Translations under genes and position numbers: made by a program
Notes under the pieces: model-generated
Databases searched by the model: none
What the model saw: only the letters and a program-made list of their open reading frames with translations
What the model was told of the DNA's origin: nothing
Shown here: positions 37,156 through 46,971 of the stretch, piece by piece
Position numbering within the stretch: position 1 is the stretch's first letter
Layout: each line of letters opens with the position of its first letter
Assembly (NCBI GenBank): GCA_963841695.1
Contig: CAWJDQ010000006.1
Coordinates: forward strand, 372,001-436,000
Length of the DNA: 64,000 nucleotides
Reading direction: 5' to 3'
Source of the DNA: RYN-230 sp963841695
GTDB lineage: Bacteria > Actinomycetota > Actinomycetes > Streptosporangiales > Streptosporangiaceae

Positions 37156-38376
37156 CCCCAGCCGACGGCGTGCCCGGGCCCGCGGACCTGGACCGGTACA
37201 ACGCGGCCACGGCCGGCCTTGAGCCCCCGTTCGCGGTGATCGACCTGGCGGCGCTGCGGGCCAACGCCGCGGGCATGACCCGGCGGGCGGCAGCCAAGCC
37301 GATCCGGCTGGCCAGCAAGTCGGTGCGGTGCCGCGCGCTACTCGAGCAGGTCCTGGGCATCACCGGATTCCGCGGGATCCTGGCCTTCACCCTGCCGGAG
37401 GCGCTCTGGCTGGCCGGGCAGGGGGTCAGCGACGACATCGTGGTCGCCTACCCGAGCACTGACCGCGCGGCGCTCACCCGGCTGGCCAGTTATCCGGCGG
37501 CCGCCGCCGCGATCACCGTGATGATCGACTCGCCGGATCACCTCGACCTCATCGAGAAGACCGCGGCCACGGTGACCGATCCCGCCCCGGTCCAGGTCTG
37601 CCTGGACATCGACACGTCCTACCTGGGCGGCGGCGGCCTGATCCGGGCCGGGGCGCGCCGGTCGCCGGTACGCACCCCCGCCGAGGCGGCGGCCCTGGCC
37701 CGGGAGGCACGGCGCCCGGCCCGGGATCCGGCTGACCGGGCTGATGGCCTACGAGGCGCAGATCGCCGGGGTCGGGGACAAGCCACCGGGCCGGCCTTTG
37801 TACGCGCAGGCCATCCGCCAGATGCAGCGCCAGTCGGCAGCGGAACTGGCCCGGCGGCGGGCGGCGATCGTGGCGGCGGTGCGCGAAGTGGCCCCGCTCC
37901 GCTTCGTCAACGGGGGCGGCACCGGGTCGATCGAGCGGACCGCGGCCGAAGACGCGGTCACCGAGATCGGCGCCGGCTCGGGCCTGTACCAGCCCAGCCT
38001 GTTCGACAGCTACCGGGCCTTCACCGGCCGGCCGGCGGCCCTGTTCGCGCTGCCGGTGGTCCGGCGGCCCGCCCGGGGCGTGGTCACCGTGGCGGGCGGC
38101 GGGTACGTGGCGTCCGGGCCTGCCCACGGCAGCCGCCTCCCCCAGCCCTACCTCCCCGCGGGCCTGCGGCTCGATAAGCAGGAGGGAGCCGGCGAGGTCC
38201 AGACCCCGCTCCTCGGAAAGGCCGCGGACGGGCTGCGCATCGGCGACCGGGTCTGGTTCCGCCACGCCAAGGCCGGCGAGCTGTGCGAGCGGTTCGCCGA
38301 GCTGCACCTGATCGACGGCGACACGGTCAGCGCGACCGTCCCCACCTACCGCGGTGAGGGTCAGTCCTTCGGCTGA
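37152..38376 (+). pseudogene. D-threonine aldolase / amino acid deaminase-like PLP enzyme (alanine racemase fold), frameshifted
   Basis: The first part, from ATG 37152, has FAVIDLAALRANAAGM, PIRLASKSVRC with the PLP Lys, and GILAFTLPEALWLAGQG. It runs to about residue 185, then loses frame near 37700-37735. The rest continues in another frame from LMAYEAQIAGVGDK (37741) with APLRFVNGGGTGS, GSGLYQPSLFD and VVTVAGGGYVASGPA, ending with the C-terminal Zn/metal domain HLIDGDTVSATVPTYRGEG. This is the D-threonine-aldolase/DSD1-like family; actinobacterial members are usually called amino acid deaminase/aldolase. One missing or extra base in the G/C-rich stretch explains the break. It is coupled to gcvH, suggesting glycine or threonine supply. 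Confidence 0.83.
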
Positions 38377-38398
38377 GCCCGGGCCGGGGCTGGCGCGC

Positions 38399-38656
38399 TC
38401 AGCGGTGGCGGCGGCGCAGCAGGTAGGCGGCGACCCCCAGGACCGCCAGGCCGGCCAGGGCCCCGCCGGCCATCCGCACTTCGGGACGCTGGAGCTGCTC
38501 GCGGGCCTGGGCCAGGGCCCGGTGGGCCACGTTGGCCGGGCTGACCCGGTCAGCCAGCTCATCGACGGTGCGCGCGAGGCTCTCGCGGGTGCGCTCGATC
38601 TCCCTGACCAGCGCATCCGGGTCGCTGGTCGCGACCGTGCCATTCGCCTCGGCCAT
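38399..38656 (-). CDS. DUF3618 membrane protein
   Basis: 85 aa. DUF3618 signature: DALVREIERTRESLARTVDELADRVSPANVAHRALAQ, then one transmembrane helix (MAGGALAGLAVLGVAAYLLRRRHR) at the C-terminus. Actinobacterial family of unknown function, likely a tail-anchored protein. ATG 38656 chosen with AGAAGGG eight bases upstream. It converges with the PLP enzyme gene. Confidence 0.9.
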   Translation of the reverse strand: MAEANGTVATSDPDALVREIERTRESLARTVDELADRVSPANVAHRALAQAREQLQRPEVRMAGGALAGLAVLGVAAYLLRRRHR

Positions 38657-38830
38657 CGCGTGCATCCCTTCTGGTGCGGATCTTTGCCCGGTAAGTGTGG
38701 CAGGCGGGCCGCTGATGTGCACGGCCGGCACGGTGAGGCGGGGGAAATGCGGCCCGGTGGCCCGAATCGGGGCTGGGCGCGGCCGGGACCGCCACGTAGG
38801 GTCGAGCGTGACGGCGGAAGGGACCCACTC

Positions 38831-40197
38831 ATGTCAGCCACGGACGAGGCGCCGGCCCCGGAGCCCCCGCACCCGGCGCAGCAGACGGTCCCGGTGCAGG
38901 GACGGTCAACGACCTCGAGCTGCCGGTGTTCGACTACACCGAGCCGGGACTGGCCGGCGAGGCGTACCACCAGCGGCTGGCCGCGGTGCGGAAGCAGGGC
39001 TGGCTGGCCCGCTCGCCCCTCACCTACGTGGTGCTGGACCGTGAGTCGGGTGAGTTCTTCCTGCGGGCCCGGCAGACCGCGTTCCCGGGCCGGGAGATCG
39101 CCGAGATCTTCGGGGTGACCGGCGGCCGCCTGCGCGAGCAGATCGACGCCAACATCCTGAACGCCACCGGGGAGCGGCACCGGCGGCTGCGGGCCCTCAT
39201 CGGGCCTGCGTTCACGCCCCGCGCGGCCGACCGCTGGCGCCCCGCGATGCGCGGCTTCCTGGAGGGGCTGTGGCGTGACCTGGAGGACGCGGTCCCTGGC
39301 GGACCAGCCGGCTGCGATTTCGTGCCCGCGTTCGCCAAGCCGTATCCCTCGCTCACCATCGCCACCGTGCTGGGCGCCCCGCCGCAGGACGCGCCGCAGC
39401 TGCACGAATGGTCTGGATGGGTGCAGAAGCAGTTCGACATCCGCGCCCTGGCCAGCGAGCCCGCCCGGATCGAGCGCGCGGTCCGGGAACTGTATGAGTA
39501 CGTCGAGACGCTGCTGGAACGCCGCCGCCGGGAGCCCTCCGATGATCTGATCAGCACGCTGCTTGCGGCCGAGGACGAGGGCGGGACGCTGACCCATGAC
39601 GAATGCGTCCACCTGGTCGCCAACGTCGTCGCCGGCGGGATAGACACGACCCAGGCCCAGCTGTCCCACGCGATGCGGCTGTTCGCCGCGCACCCCGGGC
39701 AGTGGGCGGAACTGGCCCGCGATCCGGGCCTGGTGCCGGCGGCGGTCGAGGAGGTGCTCCGGTTCGAGCCGATCACCCCGTTCACCGCGCGGATCTGCAC
39801 GGACGAGATCGAGCACCGCGGCGTGCTGTTCCCGGCGGGCACGATCGTCGCGATCTGCGCCGAGCGGGCGAACCGGGACGCGGGGGCGGGCGACGAGTTC
39901 GACATCACCCGCGCCTGCGGCGGGCGGCTGCTGACGTTCGGCGCGGGACCGCACTTCTGCCTGGGCTCGAACCTCGCCCGGGCCGAGCTGGAAGAGGCGC
40001 TCGCCTTCCTCGCGCCCCGGATGGCCGGGCTGCGTCCCGCGGGCGAGCCCCGGCTGGGCGGCCTGGAGGGCATCTACGGCATCGACTCCCTCCCCCTCGC
40101 CTGGACCGCGGGTAGCCGTCCGCGGCCGCAGGCGGGGCGGCCGGAGGGGGCGGGTCCCGCGGGCCGGAGGGGCGGCCCGCGGGACCCGTGCGGCTAG
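38831..40197 (+). pseudogene. cytochrome P450, frameshift near the N-terminus
   Basis: From ATG 38831 (ribosome site gaaggga) the first 24 codons read MSATDEAPAPEPPHPAQQTV and on. Near 38900 the frame must change for VNDLELPVFDY and the rest. The main body, readable from GTG 38926, has the I-helix VVAGGIDTTQAQ, ExxR EEVLRFEPI and the heme loop TFGAGPHFCLGSNLARAE. All core motifs are intact, so one indel (probably a sequencing error in GTGCAGGGACGG) is the only lesion; a protein from 38926 would lack only the variable N-terminus. Substrate class not recognisable. Last residues after about 405 are low-complexity. Confidence 0.88.
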
Positions 40198-40207
40198 CCG
40201 GGCCGGG

Positions 40208-42670
40208 TCAGCTGGCCGCCGCCAGGTGCTGCGCGGCGGTGATGACCGCCTGGCAGGCGCCGGTCTGGGCGGGCGCACCGAAGACCGGGCTGTCGCTGAA
40301 CGCCGCGGCCTCCAGTTCGCCCTTGATCTTGCCTGCCAGCGCGTCCCGGACCTTGTCCAGCGCGGTCAGGGCCTGGTTGGTGCGGAGGTAGGTCTCGTCC
40401 CCCGGGCTGGTGCTGTCCACCGCGTTGGTCGAGGCCTGCAGGGTGGCCGCGCCGAACTCACCCACGCTGGAGTTGAGCTGCTTGTAGCACTCCCCCAGCG
40501 TGGTCACGGCCGGATTGCTGAGCGCCGGGTTCGGGTTGGCCAGGATCTGGGTGATGACCCGGCCATCGTGCTCGTAATCGTCACGCAACCCGGTCAGGTA
40601 CATGAGCGTGGGCCGGATATCGGTCTCGTCGACCCACGGTCCGGGCAGGTGTTCCTGGGACACGGTGATCTGCCCGCTGTCCGCGCCCGCCGAGCTCGGT
40701 CCCTGGCTGGCCGTCGGCCCGTCCAGCCCGAGATGCCGGACACCCGGGCCCACGAACCCGACGTAGTTGGTGTTGATCTCGGCGGCGTAGTCGCCGTGAT
40801 CCCAGGCGTAGCCCGTGTCCTGCTGGACGCAGGACCCGCTGCACGTGGAGGGGCCGGTGTCGAGGTAGTAGTCCGGTTTGGCGAACATCGCGAACGTCGG
40901 CGTCCGGGCCGGATCCGCGTTCACCATGTGCAGGATGGCTTCCTCGGCCGGGTCGGCGATATAGTTGTCGATCTTCTGGGTGGTGCCGGTGTACGGGTTC
41001 GCCGCGGTGATGCTGGCCACGTCGTGTTCCAGGCTCCGGACTGACGAGGCGTCCGGCCCCGGATCGCCGGTGACGTAGAACTCCGGCGCGGTATCGGCCT
41101 CCAGGCTGAACGGGACCGTGTTGTGCTCCTGGGTCGCGAGCAGCCCGGTCACGTTGGCGTCCAGCTCGCCGAAGGTCCCGGCCGGGTAGGTGCATTCCAC
41201 GTCCGGGGTGACGGTGTCGCCGCTGACCGTGGCGCCGTCGCAGGTCGCCGGGGTGGGCTGAACCGCGCGGCCGACGTTCGCGCCGGCCTCGTGGTCACCC
41301 TCGTCGGAGCTGACGATGAACAGCGTGTTCTTGGCCGTGATCCCGTCGGCCGCCAGGCGCTTGAAGAAGATCCCGAACGCCTGGTTGTAGTACTGCGCCT
41401 GCTCGATGTAACAGGCGCTGCCGCTGCCCAGGGCGTCCGGCGCCGTTGTGCACGCCGACAGGCCCGGGATGTCCTCGTTCCCGTGCAGGTCCGCCATATA
41501 CAGGTTGACCACGGGCACGCCGCTTTCCAGCATGTCCGCCATGTAGGCGAGGGTCTGCGCGGCGTTGATGCTGCCGAAGCCGGGGAAGCCCGGGTGGTTG
41601 GTCAGGTAGGCGCCGTTGATCTGGTTCCCGTCCAGGTCCACGAGGTTGCCGGCCGCGTTGGTCACCTGGTAGCCGTGCCGGGTCAGGTTCGGCGTGCCCG
41701 CGCCGAGCTGGGGGGCGATGTACCGGTGGCCGAACAGGGCCTGGTAGCCGGTGTAGCCACCCGGCTCATCGGGCAGCAGGTCGGGCACGGCGGTGTGGGT
41801 CGGGGTGGTCTGCCCGTACTTCACCGCCGTGGCGTTCGCGCAGAACGCGCTGCCCTGCGCGCAGTGCACCGCCAGGCCCACGTAATCCGCGGTCTCCGCG
41901 TCCTTGTACGGGTCGGGGTCCGCCGCGAGCTGCTGCGCCTCGGGTGAATTGGCGCCGAACACCTTCGGGATGTCGACCGCGGTGTTTTCCAGTTCCTGGT
42001 TCACCGTGGCCACGTCCCCGACGTCGCATCCGGCCCGGGTGAACGGCACCCAGGGGGCCGGGGTGATGGTGTCCGGCTTCGGGGCCGGTGAGGTGGTGGC
42101 CGGCGGCGTGGCCGAATAGACCATCGACGGGTTGGTGTCGTGTCCGGCGGTCGGCGTGGCGGCGGTGTCGTAGATGGGGTCGGTCCAGTAGGCGAACGAG
42201 CCCGCCGGGTCGGTCGTCCCGTCGGGTTGTAGGTCTGGTAGTCGTTGCTGACCGGCATGCCCGCGCGGTCGCCGTACAGGCCGGTGAAGGTGGTCAGCAG
42301 GTCATCGGCAGTATGCGCGATGAGCGGGGTGTGGTTGTTGGACAGCAGCGTCCCGTTGCCGCTCGATGAAGTTCAGCAGGTTCGGCATCATCTGCAGGTC
42401 GGAAGGAACGTTGGGGTTGTCGCGGAAGAAGTGGACGTTGTCGAAGCCGAGCTCGACCACGTGCTTGATACCGTTCCCGAGGTGACAGCCATGTCCGGCG
42501 CCGCCGTGCCCGGCTGCGGATCCTAAAGTCCTCGCGGACGCTAAGGGCTGCGCCGACGCGGCGAACCCGGGCGTGGCACCCGCCACCGCGAGCGCGCTCA
42601 GCAGCGAGGCGCATCCGGTGACGGCGGCGGCGCGCACAGCCAGCCTCCGTCGGCCATGGTGATAGGGCAT
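40208..42670 (-). pseudogene. secreted alkaline-phosphatase-superfamily phosphoesterase, two indels
   Basis: About 820 aa in three frames. Start ATG 42670 (ribosome site GAGGAGG) with signal peptide (RRLAVRAAAVTGCASLLSAL), then KHVVELGFDNVHFFRDNPNV. An extra base near 42360 shifts to LLSNNHTPLIAHTADDLLTTF and TGLYGDRAGMPVSNDYQTY. A missing base near 42225 shifts to the long remainder from about 42200. The latter shows PFTRAGCDVGDVATVNQELEN, GVPVVNLYMADLHGNED, LFIVSSDEGDHEAG, YAAEINTNYVGFVGPGV and DETDIRPTLMYLTGL, the DEGDH and DIRPT parts being metal-site-like. Substrate unknown. Many Cys and the signal peptide suggest export. The indels are likely sequence errors. Confidence 0.82.
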
Positions 42671-42795
42671 CGATCCTCCTCTTCCCGGCTGCCCGCCGTG
42701 ATCGGCCGGGCAGTCCTGCCGGTGACCCTAGGGACATGGGCCGAATTCCCGGCGACGGGAAAAAGAAACGAGGGCCAATTCTGGGGGCGCGTAGG

Positions 42796-43500
42796 ATGCG
42801 GTTCGTGACGGTCAGGGCGGTCATCTTCGACTGGGGCGGGACGCTCACTCCCTGGCACACCGTGGACCACGACACGCTGTGGCGCGAGGTCTGCGGCCCG
42901 CACTTCCCTGGCCAGGCGGACAAGGTCGCGGCGGCCATCGTGGCCGCGGAAGACGCGTACTGGGAACTGGCCGACACGTCCCACTCCAGCGCCACGCTGG
43001 ACGACGTCTTCACGGGGGCTGGCATCACCCCGACCGAGGCGATGCTCGCGGCGTACTACGCGGCGTGGGATCCGCACACGATCACCGATCCCGAGGCGAT
43101 CCCGTTGCTGCGCGAGCTGCAGGCGCGCGGGATCAAGGTCGGCGTGCTGTCCAACACGATGTGGCCCCGTGCGGCGCACGAACGGGTCTTCCGCCGTGAC
43201 GAGGTGCTCGACCTGATCGACGCCGCCGTGTACAGCAGCGAGATCCCGTGGACCAAGCCCCATCCGGAGGCGTTCCGGGCGGTGATGCGGGACCTGGACG
43301 TGGATGACCCGCCCGCGTGCGTGTTCGTGGGCGACCGGCCCTTCTCGGACGTGCACGGCGCGAAACGCGTCGGCATGCGGGCCGTGCTGATCCCGCACAG
43401 CGAGGTGCCGGCCTTCGACGGGGTCACCCCCGACGCGGTCATCACCCGGCTGGCCGAGCTCCCGGCCCTCCTCGACCGCTGGTCCGCCCCGGGCGCCTGA
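42796..43500 (+). CDS. HAD family hydrolase
   Basis: 234 aa from ATG 42796 (the open frame extends to 42736). Haloacid-dehalogenase-like phosphatase. Motif I VIFDWGGTLTPWH carries the Asp nucleophile, motif II is VGVLSNT, motif III has Lys in WTKPHPEAF, and motif IV FVGDRPFSDVHGAKRVGM has the acidic residues. Small helical cap between motifs I and II. The substrate, probably a phosphate ester, is unknown. It converges on the YbaK-like gene. Confidence 0.92.
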   Translation: MRFVTVRAVIFDWGGTLTPWHTVDHDTLWREVCGPHFPGQADKVAAAIVAAEDAYWELADTSHSSATLDDVFTGAGITPTEAMLAAYYAAWDPHTITDPEAIPLLRELQARGIKVGVLSNTMWPRAAHERVFRRDEVLDLIDAAVYSSEIPWTKPHPEAFRAVMRDLDVDDPPACVFVGDRPFSDVHGAKRVGMRAVLIPHSEVPAFDGVTPDAVITRLAELPALLDRWSAPGA

Positions 43501-43556
43501 CGCCGCGCCCGGACGGGGCGCCCCGGCGGCGTTTGCGTGTGCGAGGGGCCTGCCGC

Positions 43557-44027
43557 TTACCGTGCGGGCTCGGGGTCGCTGATGTCGGCCACCGTGGCGT
43601 CCAGGACCCGGAGCGCGTCGTCCGCGGCCAGGGCCGCAGCCAGGCCATGCTGGCCTGCCCCGAGGGTGATCTCCCGGCCCGCCACCCGCTCGTCGGCGAT
43701 CACCGGCCAGCGGCGCAGCGAACCGAACGGCGTGATCGTGCCGCGCTCGTAGCCGGTCACCTCCCGGGCCACCGTGGCGTCCGGCATCGACAGCCTGCTG
43801 ACGCCCAGCAGCGCCCGCAGCTTCGGCCAGGAGATGGTCCGGTCCCCCGGTACCAGGACGAACAGGAAGTCATCGTCGCCGCGGCGCACGACCAGGGTCT
43901 TGATCACGTCGGCCGGTGTCACGCCACGGGCCTGCGCCGCCTCGGCCAGGCTGCGCACCGGCCCGTGGCTGATCAGGCGGTAGGACAGGCCCGACGCGGC
44001 CAGGGCATCTTCCGCCGGATTAGGCAT
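43557..44027 (-). CDS. YbaK/EbsC-type aminoacyl-tRNA deacylase
   Basis: 156 aa, single YbaK/ProX editing domain. Seen: RSLAEAAQARGVTPADVIKTLVVRRGDDDFLFVLVPGDRTISWPKLRALLG, with the conserved Lys of KTL, and GYERGTITPFGSLRRWPVIADE with the GxxxPFG motif. Such proteins hydrolyse mischarged aminoacyl-tRNAs (for example Cys-tRNA-Pro). Divergent from the aldolase gene. ATG at 44027. Confidence 0.92.
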   Translation of the reverse strand: MPNPAEDALAASGLSYRLISHGPVRSLAEAAQARGVTPADVIKTLVVRRGDDDFLFVLVPGDRTISWPKLRALLGVSRLSMPDATVAREVTGYERGTITPFGSLRRWPVIADERVAGREITLGAGQHGLAAALAADDALRVLDATVADISDPEPAR

Positions 44028-44080
44028 GATCCAGTATCTCCTGGCGGCGCGGCTGGAAGCCGCGCCGGCCGGCCGGCAGA

Positions 44081-45330
44081 ATGACCGTTATGCCCGCCCC
44101 TCATGACGCCACCGTGGACGATGCCGCGGCCAGCGGAACCCCTGCCGCCGCGAGCACCGCGGACGGCCGCCCGAGCGCAGACCAGCCGGCCGCCGGCTCG
44201 CCGGGCCAGGCCACCCCCGGCCCGGGAAGCCCGGCCGCGGGAACCCCGGACCAGGCCGCCAGCGCCGCCGAGCTGGCCCGGCTGCGCGCCGCCTGCACCC
44301 GGTTCCTGACCGGGCACGGGGCGGGCCGGGCGGCGGACCTGCTGGCCACGATCCCCCCGGACACCGCAACCGACCGCTACGGCGAGGGCGGTGCCGTGAC
44401 CGAGCTGGAAAGCGAGATCACCCTGGTGCTCGGCCAGCCCGCCGCGGTGTTCCTGCCCAGCGGCACCATGGCCCAGCAGGCCGTGCTGCGGGTGCACGCC
44501 GACCGGCGGCAGCGCCGGGTGGTCGTATTCCACCCGGCCTGCCACATCGACACCCACGAAGGACGTGGCTACGAGCGGCTGCACCAGCTGACTGGCCGGC
44601 CCGCCGGCGAGCGGGACCGGCTGCTCACCGTGACCGACCTGGAGCAGGTGGCCGAGCCGGTCGGTTCGTTGGTGATCGAACTACCGCAGCGCGACCTGGG
44701 CGGGCAGCAGCCGGACTGGGCCGGGCTGCAGGCGCAGGCGGACTGGGCCCGGGAGCACGGCGCCGCGGTGCACCTGGACGGCGCGCGGCTGTGGGAGTCG
44801 GCGGCGGGCTACGGCAAGCCGCCCGCCGACATCGCCGGCCTGTTCGACACCGTGTACGTGTCGTTCTACAAGGGCCTCGGGGCGCTGCCGGGCTGCTGCG
44901 TGGCGGGCCCGGAGGACATCGTGGCCGAGGTGCGCGAGTGGCGGCACCGGATGGGCGGGACGCTGTTCGGCTTGTGGCCGAACGCGGCGTCGGCCCTGTC
45001 CTGCCTGGCCCGGCGGCTGCCGATGATGCCGCGCTACCTGAGTCATTCCCGGGCCATCGCGGACGCGCTGCGGGACCTGCCCGGCGTGACGATCATCCCG
45101 GACCCGCCGCACACCCCGATGCTGCACCTGCTGCTGCGGACCACGTCGGCGGACTTCGCCGCCGCGGCCCGCCGCTGGCTGCCGAGCAGGGGGTGTGGAC
45201 CTGGCCGGCCGCGATGAGCACCCCGGACCCGGGCATCCAGCGGGTCGAGCTCGCGGTCGGCGACGCCACGCTGGCCCTGCCGCCCGGCGAGGTCCGCGAG
45301 TTCATCCGCGCGCTGCTGCCGGCGAACTAA
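44081..45330 (+). pseudogene. threonine aldolase / beta-eliminating lyase family PLP enzyme, C-terminal frameshift
   Basis: From ATG 44081, a low-complexity Ala/Pro N-terminus (1-60) precedes the aldolase fold: DRYGEGGAVTELESEITLVLG, AVFLPSGTMAQQAVLRVHAD, HPACHIDTHEG, VHLDGARLWESAAGYGK, and the PLP Lys in TVYVSFYKGLGALPGCCVAG. Near 45175 one base appears lost. The correct frame continues as LAAEQGVWTWPAAMSTPDPG and ends EVREFIRALLPAN at 45330. It cleaves beta-hydroxy amino acids to glycine plus aldehyde in relatives. Active-site residues are complete. Confidence 0.88.
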
Positions 45331-46214
45331 CCGCGCCAGAAGTCGAGGGGGTCGCGGCCGGGCCGGAAGCCGGCTGCCCCGGCCAGGCCGGCCGCCTCAG
45401 CGAACCGCTCGCCGACGTAGCCGGGCAGGTGCGCGTCGCTGCCGAAGGACAGCGCCCGGCCGCCTTCCTCGCGCCACCAGCGCAGCAGGCTGGCCGACAC
45501 GAGCGGGCTGGCCGTGTTCAGCTCCAGCACCCGCCCCGAGGAGGCCAGCGCCCGGAGCACCGCGCGGTACTCCTCCTCGAAGTCGGCCTCCTGGTAGCGG
45601 CCCGCCGCCTCGGGCCAGTACCGGCGCGGGTAGTCCAGGTGCGCGAGCACCTCGAACAGGCCGCTGCCCTCGATCATGGCGACCACCTCGGCGAAGTACC
45701 GGCGCATCAGCGGGGCGGCGGGCTCGCGGCGCAGCAGCGCCCGCGCGTAGACCAGGCGCCCGCCGCTCGGCAGCGTGTGCACCGAGCCGAGAATCCGGTC
45801 GAAACGCCCGGACGACAGCACCGCGGCGGCGCTGCCGGCGAACAGGTGCGGCTCGCCGGCTTCCGCACCAGACAAGATCCGCAACGAGGGGAATCGCTGC
45901 CGGCACTCTTCGACGCAGGCGAGGTAGCCGCTGACGTCCAGGGGCCGGGGTCCCCACTGGTCATTGGGCGTGATGCCGGTGCCCGCGATCGGGTCGCCCG
46001 GTCCCCAGTCGGTGAAGTCGAGGTGCTCGGTGAAGGCCACCGCGGGCAGGCCCAGTTCGACGGCGCGGGCGCACGCGGCGGCCATCGAGGCCCGCGGGCC
46101 GGTGTCATGCGACCACTGTGAATGGACATGGTTATCCGCTGGCGCCTGACTGGCTGGCTGAGTCCCGTAGCCAGCCCGGCCACTATCGGTGGGGCCGATG
46201 GGATTTGAACCCAT
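45327..46214 (-). CDS. PHP-domain phosphoesterase (histidinol-phosphatase-like)
   Basis: Up to 295 aa. Metal-binding motif I DNHVHSQWSHD, FTEHLDF, GAEAGEPH, ILGSVHTLP, LAHLDYPRRY and SFGSDAHLP follow the PHP phosphatase order (HisK-like). The start is a problem: the only in-frame ATG (46214) lies in the T-arm of the tRNA gene, and no start exists between the tRNA and DNHVHS in this frame. A GTG at 46183 in another frame (MAGLATGLSQ) would fit the family if one base is missing near 46145. The end abuts the aldolase stop. Confidence 0.85.
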   Translation of the reverse strand: MGSNPIGPTDSGRAGYGTQPASQAPADNHVHSQWSHDTGPRASMAAACARAVELGLPAVAFTEHLDFTDWGPGDPIAGTGITPNDQWGPRPLDVSGYLACVEECRQRFPSLRILSGAEAGEPHLFAGSAAAVLSSGRFDRILGSVHTLPSGGRLVYARALLRREPAAPLMRRYFAEVVAMIEGSGLFEVLAHLDYPRRYWPEAAGRYQEADFEEEYRAVLRALASSGRVLELNTASPLVSASLLRWWREEGGRALSFGSDAHLPGYVGERFAEAAGLAGAAGFRPGRDPLDFWRG

Positions 46215-46262
46215 ACTCGCAGGATCCTAAGTCCTGTGCCTCTGCCGTTGGGCTACGGCCCC
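46190..46262 (-). tRNA. tRNA with UAG anticodon (reads CUA, leucine), class I fold
   Basis: A 73-nt cloverleaf: acceptor GGGGCCG/CGGCCCC with discriminator A73, D arm with GCC/GGC, anticodon stem CAGGA/TCCTG with loop CTTAGGA, 5-nt variable region CGAGT, and T arm ATGGG-TTCAAAT-CCCAT. CCA is not encoded. The anticodon TAG (complement at 46227-46229) reads CUA, and A73 fits leucine identity. But bacterial tRNA-Leu is normally class II with a long variable arm, which is absent here. Charging is therefore uncertain. Confidence 0.9.
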
Positions 46263-46303
46263 GCTGCTGGTCAAGACCGCGTTCCGGATCGCGTCTCCTC
46301 CGG

Positions 46304-46774
46304 TCAGGCGGCTAGGTCCTGGCGCAGCCGGGCGACGTGCCCGGTCGCCCGGACGTTGTAGTACGCCCGCTCGATCCGCCCATCCGCCCCGACCACGAAC
46401 GTGGAACGGATCACGCCGACGGTCTTCTTGCCGTACATCGTCTTCTCCCCGAACGCCCCGTAGGCCTGCAGGACCTCGCGGCCGGGGTCGGCCAGCAGGC
46501 TGAAGTTGAGCGACTCCCGGTCGCGGAACTTGGCCAGCTTCTCGGGAGTGTCCGGGGAGATGCCGAGCACGGTCAGCCCGGCGCCGGCGAGATCGCCCAG
46601 GTTGTCGCGGAAGTCGCAGGCTTCCTTGGTGCAGCCCGGGGTCATCGCGGCCGGGTAGAAGTACACGATCACGCGCTGCCCGCGCAGCGCGGACAACTGC
46701 ACGGTCTTGCCGTCCGCGTCGGGCAGTGCGAAGTCCGGCGCCTCATCCCCAGGCGCCAGTCTCTGGTCGGTCAC
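46304..46774 (-). CDS. bcp: thioredoxin-dependent peroxiredoxin (Bcp/PrxQ)
   Basis: 156 aa. Reduces hydrogen peroxide and organic hydroperoxides. The active site PAAMTPGCTKEACDFRD matches PxxxTxxC with peroxidatic Cys48 and resolving Cys53 five residues on. FALPDADGKTVQLSALRGQRVIVYFYP and FLL-type strand VLGISPDTPEKLAKF are typical. ATG 46774. Same strand as and upstream of the tRNA gene. Confidence 0.96.
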   Translation of the reverse strand: MTDQRLAPGDEAPDFALPDADGKTVQLSALRGQRVIVYFYPAAMTPGCTKEACDFRDNLGDLAGAGLTVLGISPDTPEKLAKFRDRESLNFSLLADPGREVLQAYGAFGEKTMYGKKTVGVIRSTFVVGADGRIERAYYNVRATGHVARLRQDLAA

Positions 46775-46971
46775 GTGTGCTCCCTCCGGAAAGACGAGTC
46801 CACGTTACCGGGCGCGGCCGGCCCGCGGGTGACCTTATTACGACCGGCTTACGCGGTCTGCGCAGGCCAGGTGGACCCGGCGGGACGGCCGTAGAGTCCA
46901 CGACGGGTGGCGGGGGATTGCGCGAAATTGCGTGACAAGTAGGGCAATCGCCAACCCAAGGAGGACCCAGC

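Noticed and set aside
46190..46262. Amber-suppressor tRNA
   Set aside because: The anticodon is UAG, which pairs with CUA; suppression of UAG stops needs anticodon CUA.
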